Positions 51,917 to 61,661 of a stretch of 64,000 nucleotides of DNA are shown here, one piece after another. The position numbers and the translations under genes were made by a program. Positions within the stretch are counted from its first letter, which is position 1, and each line of letters starts with the position of its first letter. This DNA is from Marinobacter sp. HL-58. GTDB lineage: Bacteria > Pseudomonadota > Gammaproteobacteria > Pseudomonadales > Oleiphilaceae. The notes beneath the pieces are model-generated. The model was given only the letters and a program-made list of their open reading frames with translations, made no database searches and was not told the origin of the DNA. The DNA lies in assembly GCF_001314605.1 (NCBI RefSeq), contig NZ_LIHP01000021.1:186001-250000 (forward strand), in the 5' to 3' direction.

Positions 51917-53023
51917 ATGGCTAACCCGGGCCCGGAGAAAGAGCGGCAGATGCTGGGTGTTTTCCTGGTTCCCGGTGCCTATCTCCGGGTACTGGCGGAT
52001 GTGGTGCGGCAACTGGGCTACAACGACCGTTCGCTGTACGAAGGGATGGGCTTTACGCCGCAGGACCTGAAGTCCAACGACAGCCGGGTGTTTGTCACCG
52101 ACGCCATCGTGATGGTGGAAAGAGCCCTGGCGCTGGCGGGCAAGGACGGCCTGAGCTTCATGCTGGCGCGGGAACTGCGGGTTACCATCCACGGCACCCT
52201 GGGTTTCGCGGCGCTCACCAGCCCCACCCTGGCCGGTGCCCTGGATTCGGTGCGGCGCTACCTGCAGCTGCGGGTGCCTTTCCTCACCATGACATTGACC
52301 GACACCGGCGACCATGTGCTGGTCCGCCTGCGCACGGAATTCGACGCCCCCGGCCAGTACCGTTTCCTGGCGGAAACCGTCAGCGCCACCCTGATGATGC
52401 TGGCGGAGCAGTTGATTGACCGGGAGGATGCGGAAAAACAGGGTTTTCCAGTGGAGGACGGCAAACTCCCCGGCGTAAAAGTCCAGCTGACCTCTCCTGA
52501 ACCGCCCTATTACCGCCGGTTTGCCGCCCAGCTGCCCGTACCCTTTGAGTACGGGCAGCCCGAAGAAACCATGGTCTTTCCCAAGGGGCTGCTCGACACC
52601 CGCATGCGGCTGGCGGATGCAGAAGCATCACGAATGGCGCGCGACCAGTGCGAACTCGAGCTGCAAAAAGCCCTGAAAGACCAGGGCGACATCACCTACG
52701 CCATCCGCAACATGCTTCACATGATGCCAGGGCCGCTGCCGTCCCTGGAGTCCATGGCGGAGCGTTTCTGCGTGTCGTCCCGAACCCTGAAGCGCCGGCT
52801 GGCGGAGAAAGACACCACCTACCGGGAGATTGTCGAAGCGGTACTGAAAGACCGCGCCATCCAGCTTCTACGGTACACTAACCAGTCGGTCAGCGAGATC
52901 GCCTATGAACTGGGATATGCGGACCTGTCCAACTTCAGTCGCGCTTTCCGCAAGTGGACTGGCAAGTCGGCCAGCGAATTTCGCGAAGGCGGTCCCGATC
53001 CTGCACCGGAGGTGGGTCCCTGA
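51917..53023 (+). CDS. AraC-family regulator (OruR/ArgR-like architecture)
   Basis: The 368 aa protein has an arabinose-binding-like N-terminal domain (DUF4520-like AraC_binding_2, about 20-205) and an AraC double helix-turn-helix at about 260-360. The latter reads LESMAERFCVSSRTLKRRLAE and SVSEIAYELGYADLSNFSRAFRKWTG. It is of the long AraC type found beside lipid or alkane metabolism genes in this group. AAGGA is placed before the ATG. It is divergent from the predicted metal-dependent hydrolase and is followed by two repeat elements. Confidence 0.9.
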   Translation: MANPGPEKERQMLGVFLVPGAYLRVLADVVRQLGYNDRSLYEGMGFTPQDLKSNDSRVFVTDAIVMVERALALAGKDGLSFMLARELRVTIHGTLGFAALTSPTLAGALDSVRRYLQLRVPFLTMTLTDTGDHVLVRLRTEFDAPGQYRFLAETVSATLMMLAEQLIDREDAEKQGFPVEDGKLPGVKVQLTSPEPPYYRRFAAQLPVPFEYGQPEETMVFPKGLLDTRMRLADAEASRMARDQCELELQKALKDQGDITYAIRNMLHMMPGPLPSLESMAERFCVSSRTLKRRLAEKDTTYREIVEAVLKDRAIQLLRYTNQSVSEIAYELGYADLSNFSRAFRKWTGKSASEFREGGPDPAPEVGP

Positions 53024-53071
53024 GGTCTGGTGCCCTGGCCTCTTTGGCCTCTGGCCTGGGAGTGTGGTTGC

Positions 53072-53155
53072 GGGGTGGTGGACTTTATTTTTTCGAAAAG
53101 TGAACTCGCTTCGCTCAGACACCATTTTTACGAGAAAAATAAAGTCCACCACCCC
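53072..53155 (+). repeat. Variable-arm palindromic repeat, copy 2 (divergent core)
   Basis: Arms 53072-53092 and 53135-53155 pair perfectly over 21 bp. The 42 nt core retains the AACTCGCTTCGCTCAGACACC stretch in part but has substitutions in the inner stem, which is therefore weaker. The copy starts about 48 nt after the AraC stop, in the same direction. The arms remain perfect even though the core has diverged. Confidence 0.85.
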
Positions 53156-53265
53156 ACACCCATTGGCACCAGTGATGGCGGTCAGATGCCCCGAGATGGC
53201 CATCTGTCGGTTTTGTCACTCTTTTCCGTTTGTCTTTCATGCCTATGCCCTAATAGTCTGACGGA

Positions 53266-53352
53266 TGGGGGGCTGGATTATTTTTCCGCCAGGAAAAAGG
53301 TGTCTGAGCGCAGCGAGTTCTTTTTCCCAAGGAAAAATAATCCAGCCCCCCA
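53266..53352 (-). repeat. Variable-arm palindromic repeat, copy 3 (inverted)
   Basis: Arms 53266-53287 and 53331-53352 pair perfectly over 22 bp. The 43 nt core (53288-53330) read on the minus strand is identical to copies 4 and 5, with the inner stem 53292-53299 and 53320-53327. This copy is the only one not oriented with the gene just upstream of it. Confidence 0.9.
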
Positions 53353-53421
53353 GCCAGGCACCAAACCCAGCAGGCTAGGGCCAAACAAGCCGGCCAACAC
53401 CCAAGCCAGAAAGGAAACCAA

Positions 53422-53844
53422 ATGACACTCAATCAGGATACCCACAGCAAACTCATAGGCTACCTGCTATGGATCTTCGGATTCCTCGGGTCGCACCGGT
53501 TCTATTATGGTAAACCGATTACCGGCACCATCTGGTTCTTTACCCTCGGGTTGCTGTTTATCGGCTGGTTTATCGACCTGTTTCTGATTCCGGCCATGGA
53601 CCGGGAAGCCGACAGACGGTATGAGGCCGGTGCTGTGAGTTACAGTATCAGCTGGATTCTGCTGACATTCATCGGGATCTTTGGGGTCCACCGGATGTAC
53701 ATGGGCAAGTGGATCACCGGGATTATCTACCTGCTGACCGGTGGCCTGTTCCTGATAGGTGTGCTGTATGACTTCTGGACGCTGAATAACCAGATTTCCG
53801 AGCGAAACAGAGAGCAGCGATTCGGTCCGGATCAGACTTTTTGA
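53422..53844 (+). CDS. TM2-domain membrane protein
   Basis: The 140 aa protein has two tandem TM2-like modules. Each pairs a short helix-turn-helix with GxHRxYxG: GSHRFYYGKPITG (about residues 24-36) and GVHRMYMGKWITG (about 88-100). The four helices are hydrophobic and the N-terminus is cytoplasmic. TM2 proteins in bacteria have no agreed function. AAGGAA precedes the ATG at 53422, close to the end of repeat copy 3. Confidence 0.88.
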   Translation: MTLNQDTHSKLIGYLLWIFGFLGSHRFYYGKPITGTIWFFTLGLLFIGWFIDLFLIPAMDREADRRYEAGAVSYSISWILLTFIGIFGVHRMYMGKWITGIIYLLTGGLFLIGVLYDFWTLNNQISERNREQRFGPDQTF

Positions 53845-53954
53845 TCATGACAGCTTGTCGGAAATCAAGGCCTCATTGAGCTATACTCCCGGCTTTTAAT
53901 GAACCGTATTGGTGGGGGATTGCCGCCGGCGTCCTGACAGGTTTGGGAGTTCAA

Positions 53955-55694
53955 GTGCTGAAGGCTGTTGTCTCGACCATCCGGGTAATGGTTCTGCTGG
54001 TACTGTGGTCCGGCGTGAGTGCTGTCTCGCAGGCGTCGGACGCTGTCGTTGGGGCAGAGGCACGGCAGGATTTAACGGGGTCCGTGTCCATTTATCGGAA
54101 TGATAAATCCGATCTTTCGCTCGACAGGGCAGCTGAACTTTTTCGCCAGGGCGAGTTTACCAGGCCGGATGCCTCGGAGCAGTCGCCCACCAACTTCGGC
54201 CTGACTCAGGATGAAGTCTGGCTGGCGTTTGAACTTTCAACACCCGAGCAGGTCCCGGAGCGTATATTTCTGGAAGTGGGGCATGCTTCTCTTGATGATG
54301 TTAATTTTTACCTGCTGGAAAATGATGAACTGGTAGCGCATCAACGGTCTGGCGATACCCTGCCTTTTTCTGAAAAGCCTGTCAGCCACCGTAATCACGT
54401 CTTCCCCCTGTCCTTGTCCGCAGCCAGCCAATACCAGATTTTTGTCAGTGTTCGCTCTGAAGGCACGCTTACTGTTCCGGTAACGCTCTGGCAAGGCGAC
54501 AGTCTCTGGCGCAGTGATCAGTACGCCTACGCCACGCTCGGCCTTTACTATGGCCTACTGATAGCACTGCTGATCTACAACCTGTTCCTGTTCTTTTCGC
54601 TGCGGGATGTGCTTTATCTCACCTACGTTGGCTTTATTGCCTGCCTTGCGATCGGGCAGGCCGGCCTGTCGGGTCTGACCGGTCACTTCCTGTGGCCTGA
54701 TAGCCCCTGGCTTGTGCATTTGTCTCCCACTGCTGGGGTGGCCGCAGCGGGTGTTTTCGGTGCATTGTTCGTGCAGCGGTTTCTGGCGGGAACACCGGCA
54801 CGGTTAAAGCTTGGCTGGCTTATGCCATGCATCAGCGTCGCTTATGGACTGACATTCCTCACGGCCGCAGCCGGTTTCTATGCCATGGCCGCTGTGGCGG
54901 TGAATCTGCTATCAATGGTTTTTGCCGTGGCTGCGTTGATGATGGGCGCGGTCAGTCTCTGGCGCAAGGAACCGGGCGCCCGGTTCTTTGTGCTGGCCTG
55001 GGTATCTTTTTTGCTGGGCGTTCTTGTTATCGCTCTGCACAATGTCGGAGTACTGCCTTCCAACGGTTTTACCACCAATGCCCTGATGATTGGTTCCGCC
55101 ATGGAAATGCTGTTGTTGTCGCTGGCCCTGGCTGACCGGACACGGGAGCTTGAAACCACCAATCGCCAACTGTGGGCCAATCAGCAAGTGCTGGAGAGGC
55201 AGGCCAATCATGATGCCCTGACGGGATTGGCCAACAGAAAGCTGCTGCAAGACCGGCTCACCGGAGCAAAAGCCCGGGCCAGGCGATCGGGAGAGAGCTT
55301 TGCGCTGGTGGTCGTCGATCTGGACAAGTTCAAGGAGATCAACGATACGCATGGACATAGCGCGGGAGATGAGGTGTTGGTGTCTGTAAGCAACAAGCTC
55401 AAAGCATTGACCAGAAGTTCGGATACCGTTGCCCGGATTGGTGGTGATGAGTTCGTGCTGCTGCTTGAAGGTCTCAAGAAGGGAGGTGACCTGAGCCGGC
55501 TGAAGAACAACCTTTCGCTGATCGGCGACATGCCGATTGTCCTTGAAGATGGGCCGGAGGTCCGGGTTGGCCTGAGCATTGGCGTGGCTATGTATCCCGA
55601 TGACACCAGCAACATAGACAATCTGTTCTCACAGGCAGATGCGGACATGTACCGCGATAAACAGGAACGGGTAGCTGCCACCAGTGAATCCTAA
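53955..55694 (+). CDS. 7TMR-DISM diguanylate cyclase
   Basis: The 579 aa protein has a signal peptide (about 1-28), an extracellular 7TMR-DISMED2 sensory domain (about 45-175), seven membrane helices (about 190-390), a short coiled linker and a GGDEF domain (about 415-575). The active site is RIGGDEFVLLL with the I-site RSSD five residues before it. It likely senses a carbohydrate-like or other periplasmic ligand and makes c-di-GMP. The GTG at 53955 is favoured by GGGAG 5 nt before it. The stop overlaps that of the convergent wax ester synthase by a few nt. Confidence 0.9.
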   Translation: MLKAVVSTIRVMVLLVLWSGVSAVSQASDAVVGAEARQDLTGSVSIYRNDKSDLSLDRAAELFRQGEFTRPDASEQSPTNFGLTQDEVWLAFELSTPEQVPERIFLEVGHASLDDVNFYLLENDELVAHQRSGDTLPFSEKPVSHRNHVFPLSLSAASQYQIFVSVRSEGTLTVPVTLWQGDSLWRSDQYAYATLGLYYGLLIALLIYNLFLFFSLRDVLYLTYVGFIACLAIGQAGLSGLTGHFLWPDSPWLVHLSPTAGVAAAGVFGALFVQRFLAGTPARLKLGWLMPCISVAYGLTFLTAAAGFYAMAAVAVNLLSMVFAVAALMMGAVSLWRKEPGARFFVLAWVSFLLGVLVIALHNVGVLPSNGFTTNALMIGSAMEMLLLSLALADRTRELETTNRQLWANQQVLERQANHDALTGLANRKLLQDRLTGAKARARRSGESFALVVVDLDKFKEINDTHGHSAGDEVLVSVSNKLKALTRSSDTVARIGGDEFVLLLEGLKKGGDLSRLKNNLSLIGDMPIVLEDGPEVRVGLSIGVAMYPDDTSNIDNLFSQADADMYRDKQERVAATSES

Positions 55695-57058
55695 ATGCCG
55701 GCCGCAGACTCCAGCTCGGCCAGGCCCTCTTCCAGGTAATCCAGCATCCGCTGCAGGCTGGGCAGTGTGCGGCGGCAGCCGATCAGGCCGAATTCGACCT
55801 GGTCGCAGTAGCTGGTGAGGGTCATGTTCAGAGCGATTCGGTCCATGGCGATGGACACCGGATACATCCCCTCAAGCTTTGCGCCATTCCAGTAACTCGG
55901 TTCTTTTGGCCCGGGGATGTTGGAGATCACGACATTGAAGGTTTGCCACTTTGGCGCCAGGCCGGTCAGCAGGTTGAAGCCTGCCGGCGCCAGTAGTAGT
56001 GCTGTGTAGTTCAGGATTTCCTCCGGCGACATGTTCGCGTAGCGTTCCTTGGACGCTTTGACGTCCTCGTGAATGTATCGCAATCGCTCGGCGGCGTCGT
56101 TCAGATGGGTGCCCAGAGAGGCCAGGATGATACCCACCTGGTTGCCACCGGAGCTGTCGTCCTTGCGCAGGGAGACGGGCACCATGGCTACCAGTGGTTT
56201 TTCCGGCAGTGCGTCCTGGTTCATCAGGTAGGTTCTCAGGGCGGTGGCGCACATGGCCATCACCACATCGTTGACCGTTGTGTCGTAAGCCCTGCACACA
56301 GCCTTGATGCGCTTCAGGCAGTAAGACTGGGCGGCGAAGCGTCTGGAACCGGTGATCCTGCCGTTCAGGACGCATTGGGGCGCGTGGAAGATCGAGTCGT
56401 AGGCCGGGTCCTTGCGCGCCCGGTTGACGGTGCTCAGCAACGCTCTGGTTACCGCAGGCACCGTGCCCAATTGTTTGCCGGACTCGCCCAGCAGATGGGC
56501 CACATTGCGCCACATGGACGGGCCACCATCATCAGCGTTGCGGCGGCTGCGGGGTGGCAGTGACCAGATTGGCGGCATGTTTCTCTGGCCCGGATCCTGT
56601 GACAGCATGCGCTGGAACAGGCGCATGGCGGAAACACCGTCCACCAGGGAGTGGTGTATCTTGATGTACACGGCAAACTGCCGGTCTTTGAGACCTTCGA
56701 TGAGGTGAAACTCCCACATCGGTCTTTCCCGGTCCATCAGGTGGCTGTGTTCCGCGGAGACGAACGCCAGCAACTCGCGAATCCGGCCAGGAGTGGGCAG
56801 GGCTTCAAACCGGAAATGGTGCTCCAGGTCCAGGTGCTCGTCCTCCACCCAGGCGGGCTGGCCGAATCGGCTGGTCAGGTGCTGGTCGAACGGGGAAGTG
56901 ACAACCGTCTGTTCCCGCAGCTGATCCGCCAGCTGTGCGACGTAGTCATCCGGTGCGCCTTCAGGGAACGAAAACAGCTGCAAGCCACCAACATGCATGG
57001 GCTGCTGGCGTTTTTCCAGCCAAAGGAACACCTGGTCCAGGGGGCTCAGTGGTTTCAC
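55691..57058 (-). CDS. Wax ester synthase/diacylglycerol acyltransferase (WS/DGAT)
   Basis: The 455 aa enzyme has the acyltransferase motif HHSLVDG (about residues 134-140) and the C-terminal block VFNVVISNIPGP-like NVVISNIPGPKEPSYWNGAKLEGMYP (in parts), with the family start PLSPLDQVFLWLEKRQQPMHVGG. It condenses fatty acyl-CoA with fatty alcohol into wax ester, or with diacylglycerol into triacylglycerol. The sequence closely resembles WS enzymes described in Marinobacter. The start is GTG at 57058. It stands alone, convergent with the 7TM cyclase gene, with overlapping stops. Confidence 0.94.
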   Translation of the reverse strand: MKPLSPLDQVFLWLEKRQQPMHVGGLQLFSFPEGAPDDYVAQLADQLREQTVVTSPFDQHLTSRFGQPAWVEDEHLDLEHHFRFEALPTPGRIRELLAFVSAEHSHLMDRERPMWEFHLIEGLKDRQFAVYIKIHHSLVDGVSAMRLFQRMLSQDPGQRNMPPIWSLPPRSRRNADDGGPSMWRNVAHLLGESGKQLGTVPAVTRALLSTVNRARKDPAYDSIFHAPQCVLNGRITGSRRFAAQSYCLKRIKAVCRAYDTTVNDVVMAMCATALRTYLMNQDALPEKPLVAMVPVSLRKDDSSGGNQVGIILASLGTHLNDAAERLRYIHEDVKASKERYANMSPEEILNYTALLLAPAGFNLLTGLAPKWQTFNVVISNIPGPKEPSYWNGAKLEGMYPVSIAMDRIALNMTLTSYCDQVEFGLIGCRRTLPSLQRMLDYLEEGLAELESAAGI

Positions 57059-57264
57059 GGTATGAATCTCGCTTGTTTTGATTATTGCTCTCCGGCCGTC
57101 AGTGTTGCAGCATTTCAGGTCCGGTGGAAGCGCCGGATACTGGTTGAATGGGCCGTAATCTTCGGTTCAGACAGGTCTGTCTGGCGGGAAAAGACGTAAG
57201 TTCAGTGCAGGGTCAGGAGACAGAATTCAGCGCACTATCCGCGCAGGAGCAAAGGGGGCATTGA

Positions 57265-58347
57265 GTGAAACCGATCGTCTGGCAACTGGGGTTTGTGGCC
57301 ACGTTGTGGTGTTTTCCAATTTCGGTGACCCAGGCGCAGGATCGGCCCGGTGTGGAACTGGAACAGGTTGAGTCCTCGGACATTATCAGTGAAGTCAGCC
57401 TCAATGGTACTGCCAATGCCCTTCGCACATCCCGACTGTCCACGGCGGTGGCAGGGCTGGTTGACGATGTGCGGGTTGAAACCGGGGACAGGGTTGCCAG
57501 CGGCGACCTCCTGGTAGGTCTGGATGACGAGCAGGCGGAATTCGAGCTGGAAAGTGCCCGTGCAGAGGCCTCCGAAGCCCGGGCGCGGCTGGAGGAGGCC
57601 CAGCGAAGACTGGCCGAAGCCCGCTCGGTGGGCGCGGGGCGAAACATTGCCGCCACCGAGGTCAGTGCCCGGGAAAGCGAAGTGGCTGCCACGGAAGCCA
57701 CCCTTGCCCGACTGCGGGCGGAGGAAAAGCGTCGCCAGGTGGTACTTGACAGGCACCGCATTGAAGCACCGTTTGACGGCGTGGTCAGTGACCGCACCAG
57801 CGATCTGGGCGAGTGGGTGACGCCCGGCGATGAACTGCTGACCCTGGTGGACATTACCAATCTGCGGCTGGATTTCCGGGTTCCCCAGGACTATTACCAG
57901 CGCATCACTGACGACTCTGAGTTGCTGGTTCGTCCGCAAGGCGCGGGCGAGGAACCGGTGGCTGCCACCATCGAATCCCTGGTGCCAGTCAGCGATTCCG
58001 AGGCCAGGACGTTCCTGTTGCGGGCAACCGGCCCCGACGACTTTACGGTATTGCCGGGCATGGCCATAAGGGCAACCCTGCGGGTATCCACTGGAGAACA
58101 GGGCCTGACCGTTTCCCGTGACGCCATTAACCGTTATCCCGACGGCCGGGTGACCGTATGGATTGCCGAGTCAGCGGACGACGATCTCTATGAGGTACGG
58201 GAAAAACGGGTAGAAGTCGGCTCCAGTTTCGATAACCGCATGGAAATCCTCAGTGGCCTCGAGGGTGGCGAGCAGGTGGTTATCCGCGGCAACGAATCCC
58301 TGGAGGAAGGCGCCCGGGTAAGGCTGGCTGAGCGGGGATCGCGCTGA
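57265..58347 (+). CDS. RND efflux periplasmic adaptor (membrane fusion) protein
   Basis: The 360 aa protein has a signal peptide (about 1-24), a lipoyl-type hairpin (about 55-90), an alanine/glutamate-rich helical hairpin (about 88-150) and barrel domains to about 350. It is the HlyD/AcrA-like subunit that links the inner membrane pump to the outer membrane channel. The start is GTG at 57265 with AGGGGG ahead. Its TGA overlaps the ATG of the pump gene (58345-58347), so the two are translationally coupled. Confidence 0.92.
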   Translation: MKPIVWQLGFVATLWCFPISVTQAQDRPGVELEQVESSDIISEVSLNGTANALRTSRLSTAVAGLVDDVRVETGDRVASGDLLVGLDDEQAEFELESARAEASEARARLEEAQRRLAEARSVGAGRNIAATEVSARESEVAATEATLARLRAEEKRRQVVLDRHRIEAPFDGVVSDRTSDLGEWVTPGDELLTLVDITNLRLDFRVPQDYYQRITDDSELLVRPQGAGEEPVAATIESLVPVSDSEARTFLLRATGPDDFTVLPGMAIRATLRVSTGEQGLTVSRDAINRYPDGRVTVWIAESADDDLYEVREKRVEVGSSFDNRMEILSGLEGGEQVVIRGNESLEEGARVRLAERGSR

Positions 58348-61300
58348 TGTTTGCAGGAGTGATTCGCCACGGCACCCTGGTGACCGTGGTTACGCTGATA
58401 CTGGCGGTGATCGGGGCTGCCGCGGCGCTGCGCATACCGGTGCAGATGATTCCGGACCTCGAAACCCGCACCATCACCGTGGAAACCCAGTGGCCCGGCG
58501 CCACGCCCCAGGATATCGAGAAGGAAATTCTGGTTGAGCAGGAGCGCTATCTCCGTAACGTTCCCAATCTCTCCGAGATGGCTTCCACCGCCTCCAGCGG
58601 GTCTGCCGAGATTGAACTGGAATTCCCGTTTGGTGTCGATATCACCGAAACCCTGATCCAGGTGAACAACGCCCTGAGCCAGGTCTCAGACTACCCCACC
58701 AATGTGGATGAACCCCGCATCGTGGCGGCCTCGTTCTCTTCCAATGCCTTCATGTACTTCCGGGTGTCCACCCTGGAGGATAATCCCCGGGAATTGGATA
58801 TCGATCTGATGCGCGACTTTGTGGAAGATCGCGTCAGGCCCCGGATGGAAAGTGTATCGGGGGTTTCGGAAGTGACGGTAGGCGGCGGCGCCGATCGGCA
58901 GATGCAGATCACCGTGGATGAAGCAAAACTGGCGCAGCGGGGCCTGAGCCTGATGGATCTTCGGGACGCCATCACCAGCCGTAACCAGGATGTGTCCGGC
59001 GGCGAAGTGGATGCCGGTAAACGCCGCTACCTGCTGCGTACTGTCGGGCGGTTCCGGGATCTGGACGAGCTACGGAGTCTGGTGGTTTCCCGCACCGGCG
59101 ACAGTGTGGTGCGCCTGTCTGACGTAGCGACGGTGCAGCAGGACCACTCCCGTATACGCGAACTCTCCTACATCAACGGCCAACGGGTTCTGGGCCTTCA
59201 GGTGCGGCGTGAAAGCGGCTCCAATGTTATTGATATCAAGCGGGCCATGCTGGAAGAAGTGGACAGCATCAATGACGAGGTGCTGGAACCGGAAGGCATG
59301 GAGCTGGCCCTGACCTCGGATGATGCCCGCTACGTGGAAGCTTCCGTGGCCAACGTCTGGACCAACCTGGGCATTGGTGCCGTCTTCGCGACCCTGGTGA
59401 TGTTCCTGTTCCTGCGATCCTCCCGGGCCACCTTCGTGGGTGTGGTGGGTATTCCTCTGTGTGCCATTGCCGCCTTCCTCGGGCTGATGATGACCGGCCG
59501 CACCATTAACGTGATCTCCCTGGCCGGCGTGGCCTTCGCCATCGGTATGACGGTGGACAACAGCATCGTGGTGCTGGAGAACATCGAGCGCCACCGGCGC
59601 CTGGGGCTGGACCGGTTCGAATCGGCCCTGAAAGGGGTTCAGGAAGTCTGGCCCGCAGTATTGGCGTCCACCATGACCACCATCCTGGTATTCCTGCCGA
59701 TCCTGTTTATCGAGGAGGAAGCCGGCCAACTGTATTCCGACGTGGCCATTGCCATTTCCGCCGCCATCTTTGCCTCCATGCTGGTGGCGGTAACCCTGAT
59801 ACCAACCCTCAGTGCACGGCTGGATTTCGGTATCCGCGAGACGGAGACCGATCAGTTCGGCAATACGCTGTCCGGTGGTTGGGCCGGGTCGATTATTTCA
59901 GGTGTACGCTGGCTGGTCAGCGGTCCGCTCAGGCGAGGCGTTACCATCCTGGCGACAATCTGCCTGAGTGTCTGGATCATATTCGCACTGACACCGTCTG
60001 CCGAATACCTGCCCGAGGGCGAGGAGCCGAAAACCTTCGCGTCGATGAATGCGCCGCCAGGCTACAACTTGCGGGAAATGGAAAGCATTGCCAAGCAGGT
60101 TGAGGATGAATTCCTGCCTCACGTAGAGGCAAACCCCGAAGCCTACGAATCCGGCGAGACCTCCATTCCGCCGTTGGCCTACCTGAACATGCAGATCAGC
60201 CCGTCCAACGTGCGGATCATTTCAGAGACCGTCAATCCACGGCACATCGAAGCCCTGATGGACGAGATCACCGGTTTCTATGAGCAGTTCCCGGGCATGC
60301 GGGCGTTTGCTGCCAAAGGGTCGATCATCTCCAGCAACGATGGCGGTACCCGCAGTATCAACCTGGATATCTCGGGCCCGGACCTGGTGTCGATATACGA
60401 AGTGGCGAACAACGCCTACGGCCGCGCCCGGGAGGTTTTCGACAACCCCCGTATCCAGACCCAGCCATCGACGCTGACCCTTGCCCAGCCACTGATCCAG
60501 GTGCGGCCGAACTACGATCGCGCCGCCGAGCTGGGCCTGAACACCGAAGCCATCGGGTTTACCGTGGCCTCACTCACGGAAGGCTCCTATGTCGATGATT
60601 TCTTCCTGGATGACGACAAGATCGATATCTACCTTTATGGCAGTGAAGGCCGCAACCCCAGCCTGGATCAGTTGCCGGATGTAATGGTGCACACCCCCCA
60701 GGGCGCCACCTTACCCCTGTCGAGCCTCGCGACCATCGAGGAAACCGTGGATACCAGCACCGTGCGCCGGCTGGATGGCCGCCGGACGGTTACCCTGAAC
60801 GTCATACCGCCGGACGACGTGCCGCTGGAGGAGGGTGTCGAGAAGGTGCGGACGGAACTGGTGGAAGCCATGCGGGAAAGCGGCGAACTGCCTTCCGATG
60901 TGGCCATCAATATCTCCGGCGCCAGCGACCAGCTCAACGCCACCCGGGATGCCCTGAGCGGGAATTTCATCATTGCGGTGGTGATTGTCTATCTGCTGCT
61001 GGTGGCCATCTTCGCCCACTGGGGCTTCCCGCTGCTGATCCTGACCGCCATTCCCCTGGGTATCGCCGGCGGTATCGTGGGGCTGGCGCTGATGAACCTG
61101 GTGGGTGGTCTGTTGCCGAAGATCGGCCTGCTGCCCCTGAGCCAGCCCTTCGACATGATCACCATGCTGGGTTTTCTGATCCTGATGGGCACGGTGGTGA
61201 ATAACCCGATCCTGGTGGTGGAACAGGCACGGCAGAATCTGCGGTTGAAGGATGTATCAGTGCTGGATGCGGTCATCGGCGCGGTGGAAACCCGCCTGCG

Positions 61301-61502
61301 GCCCATTGCCATGACCACCCTGACCACCATCTGCGGCCTGTCACCACTGGTGTTCCTGCCGGGCGAAGGCACGGAGCTCTACCGTGGCGTGGGCGCGATC
61401 GTTCTGTTCGGTCTGGCCGGTGCTGCGACGGTGACTGTGACCTTTTTGCCGGCGCTTACGGTGTTTGTCTTGGGATGGCGGGATAAGCGGCCCGCTCGTT
61501 AG
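58347..61502 (+). CDS. RND family efflux transporter permease
   Basis: The 1051 aa permease has the AcrB-like layout: helix 1 at about 10-28, a large periplasmic loop, helices 2-6 (about 335-480), helix 7 near 530, a second loop and helices 8-12 (about 865-1045). A characteristic GMTVDNSIVVLENIERHRR segment lies near residue 400-418. It pumps hydrophobic compounds or metals using proton flow; the substrate is not clear. No TolC-like channel gene is adjacent, so an outer membrane protein from elsewhere must serve. Repeat copy 4 lies 19 nt after its stop. Confidence 0.93.
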   Translation: MFAGVIRHGTLVTVVTLILAVIGAAAALRIPVQMIPDLETRTITVETQWPGATPQDIEKEILVEQERYLRNVPNLSEMASTASSGSAEIELEFPFGVDITETLIQVNNALSQVSDYPTNVDEPRIVAASFSSNAFMYFRVSTLEDNPRELDIDLMRDFVEDRVRPRMESVSGVSEVTVGGGADRQMQITVDEAKLAQRGLSLMDLRDAITSRNQDVSGGEVDAGKRRYLLRTVGRFRDLDELRSLVVSRTGDSVVRLSDVATVQQDHSRIRELSYINGQRVLGLQVRRESGSNVIDIKRAMLEEVDSINDEVLEPEGMELALTSDDARYVEASVANVWTNLGIGAVFATLVMFLFLRSSRATFVGVVGIPLCAIAAFLGLMMTGRTINVISLAGVAFAIGMTVDNSIVVLENIERHRRLGLDRFESALKGVQEVWPAVLASTMTTILVFLPILFIEEEAGQLYSDVAIAISAAIFASMLVAVTLIPTLSARLDFGIRETETDQFGNTLSGGWAGSIISGVRWLVSGPLRRGVTILATICLSVWIIFALTPSAEYLPEGEEPKTFASMNAPPGYNLREMESIAKQVEDEFLPHVEANPEAYESGETSIPPLAYLNMQISPSNVRIISETVNPRHIEALMDEITGFYEQFPGMRAFAAKGSIISSNDGGTRSINLDISGPDLVSIYEVANNAYGRAREVFDNPRIQTQPSTLTLAQPLIQVRPNYDRAAELGLNTEAIGFTVASLTEGSYVDDFFLDDDKIDIYLYGSEGRNPSLDQLPDVMVHTPQGATLPLSSLATIEETVDTSTVRRLDGRRTVTLNVIPPDDVPLEEGVEKVRTELVEAMRESGELPSDVAINISGASDQLNATRDALSGNFIIAVVIVYLLLVAIFAHWGFPLLILTAIPLGIAGGIVGLALMNLVGGLLPKIGLLPLSQPFDMITMLGFLILMGTVVNNPILVVEQARQNLRLKDVSVLDAVIGAVETRLRPIAMTTLTTICGLSPLVFLPGEGTELYRGVGAIVLFGLAGAATVTVTFLPALTVFVLGWRDKRPAR

Positions 61503-61520
61503 TGGGGGAGTCGCCGCTTC

Positions 61521-61607
61521 GGGGGGTGGGGGTATTTTTTCTTTGGGAAAAAGAACTCGCTGCGCTCAGACACCTTTTTCCTGGCAGAAAAAATACCCCC
61601 ACCCCCC
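61521..61607 (+). repeat. Variable-arm palindromic repeat, copy 4
   Basis: Arms 61521-61542 and 61586-61607 pair perfectly over 22 bp (outer G-run, inner T-run). The 43 nt core (61543-61585) is identical to copies 3 and 5. It starts 19 nt after the RND permease stop in the same direction, and lies between this gene and the convergent nirD, so it may also act as a 3' end for both. Confidence 0.9.
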
Positions 61608-61661
61608 AAATCGGCTTTTCAGGTATCGTGCCGGGCCGCTTTCAGGCTCGGTCATGACCGG

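Larger units (their letters stand above)
53024..53421. other. Intergenic region with two head-to-head copies of the palindromic repeat
   Basis: The 398 bp gap between the AraC and TM2 genes holds copy 2 and copy 3 of the repeat family in opposite orientations, about 110 bp apart. I see no ORF of interest in the rest; a small CAGATG/CATCTG hairpin lies at about 53189-53212. Confidence 0.7.

Noticed and set aside
51695..52315. Upstream extension of the metal-dependent hydrolase frame to 503 codons
   Set aside because: The extra part overlaps the opposite AraC gene, has no family match and lacks a ribosome binding site; CAGGAG precedes the ATG at 51694.
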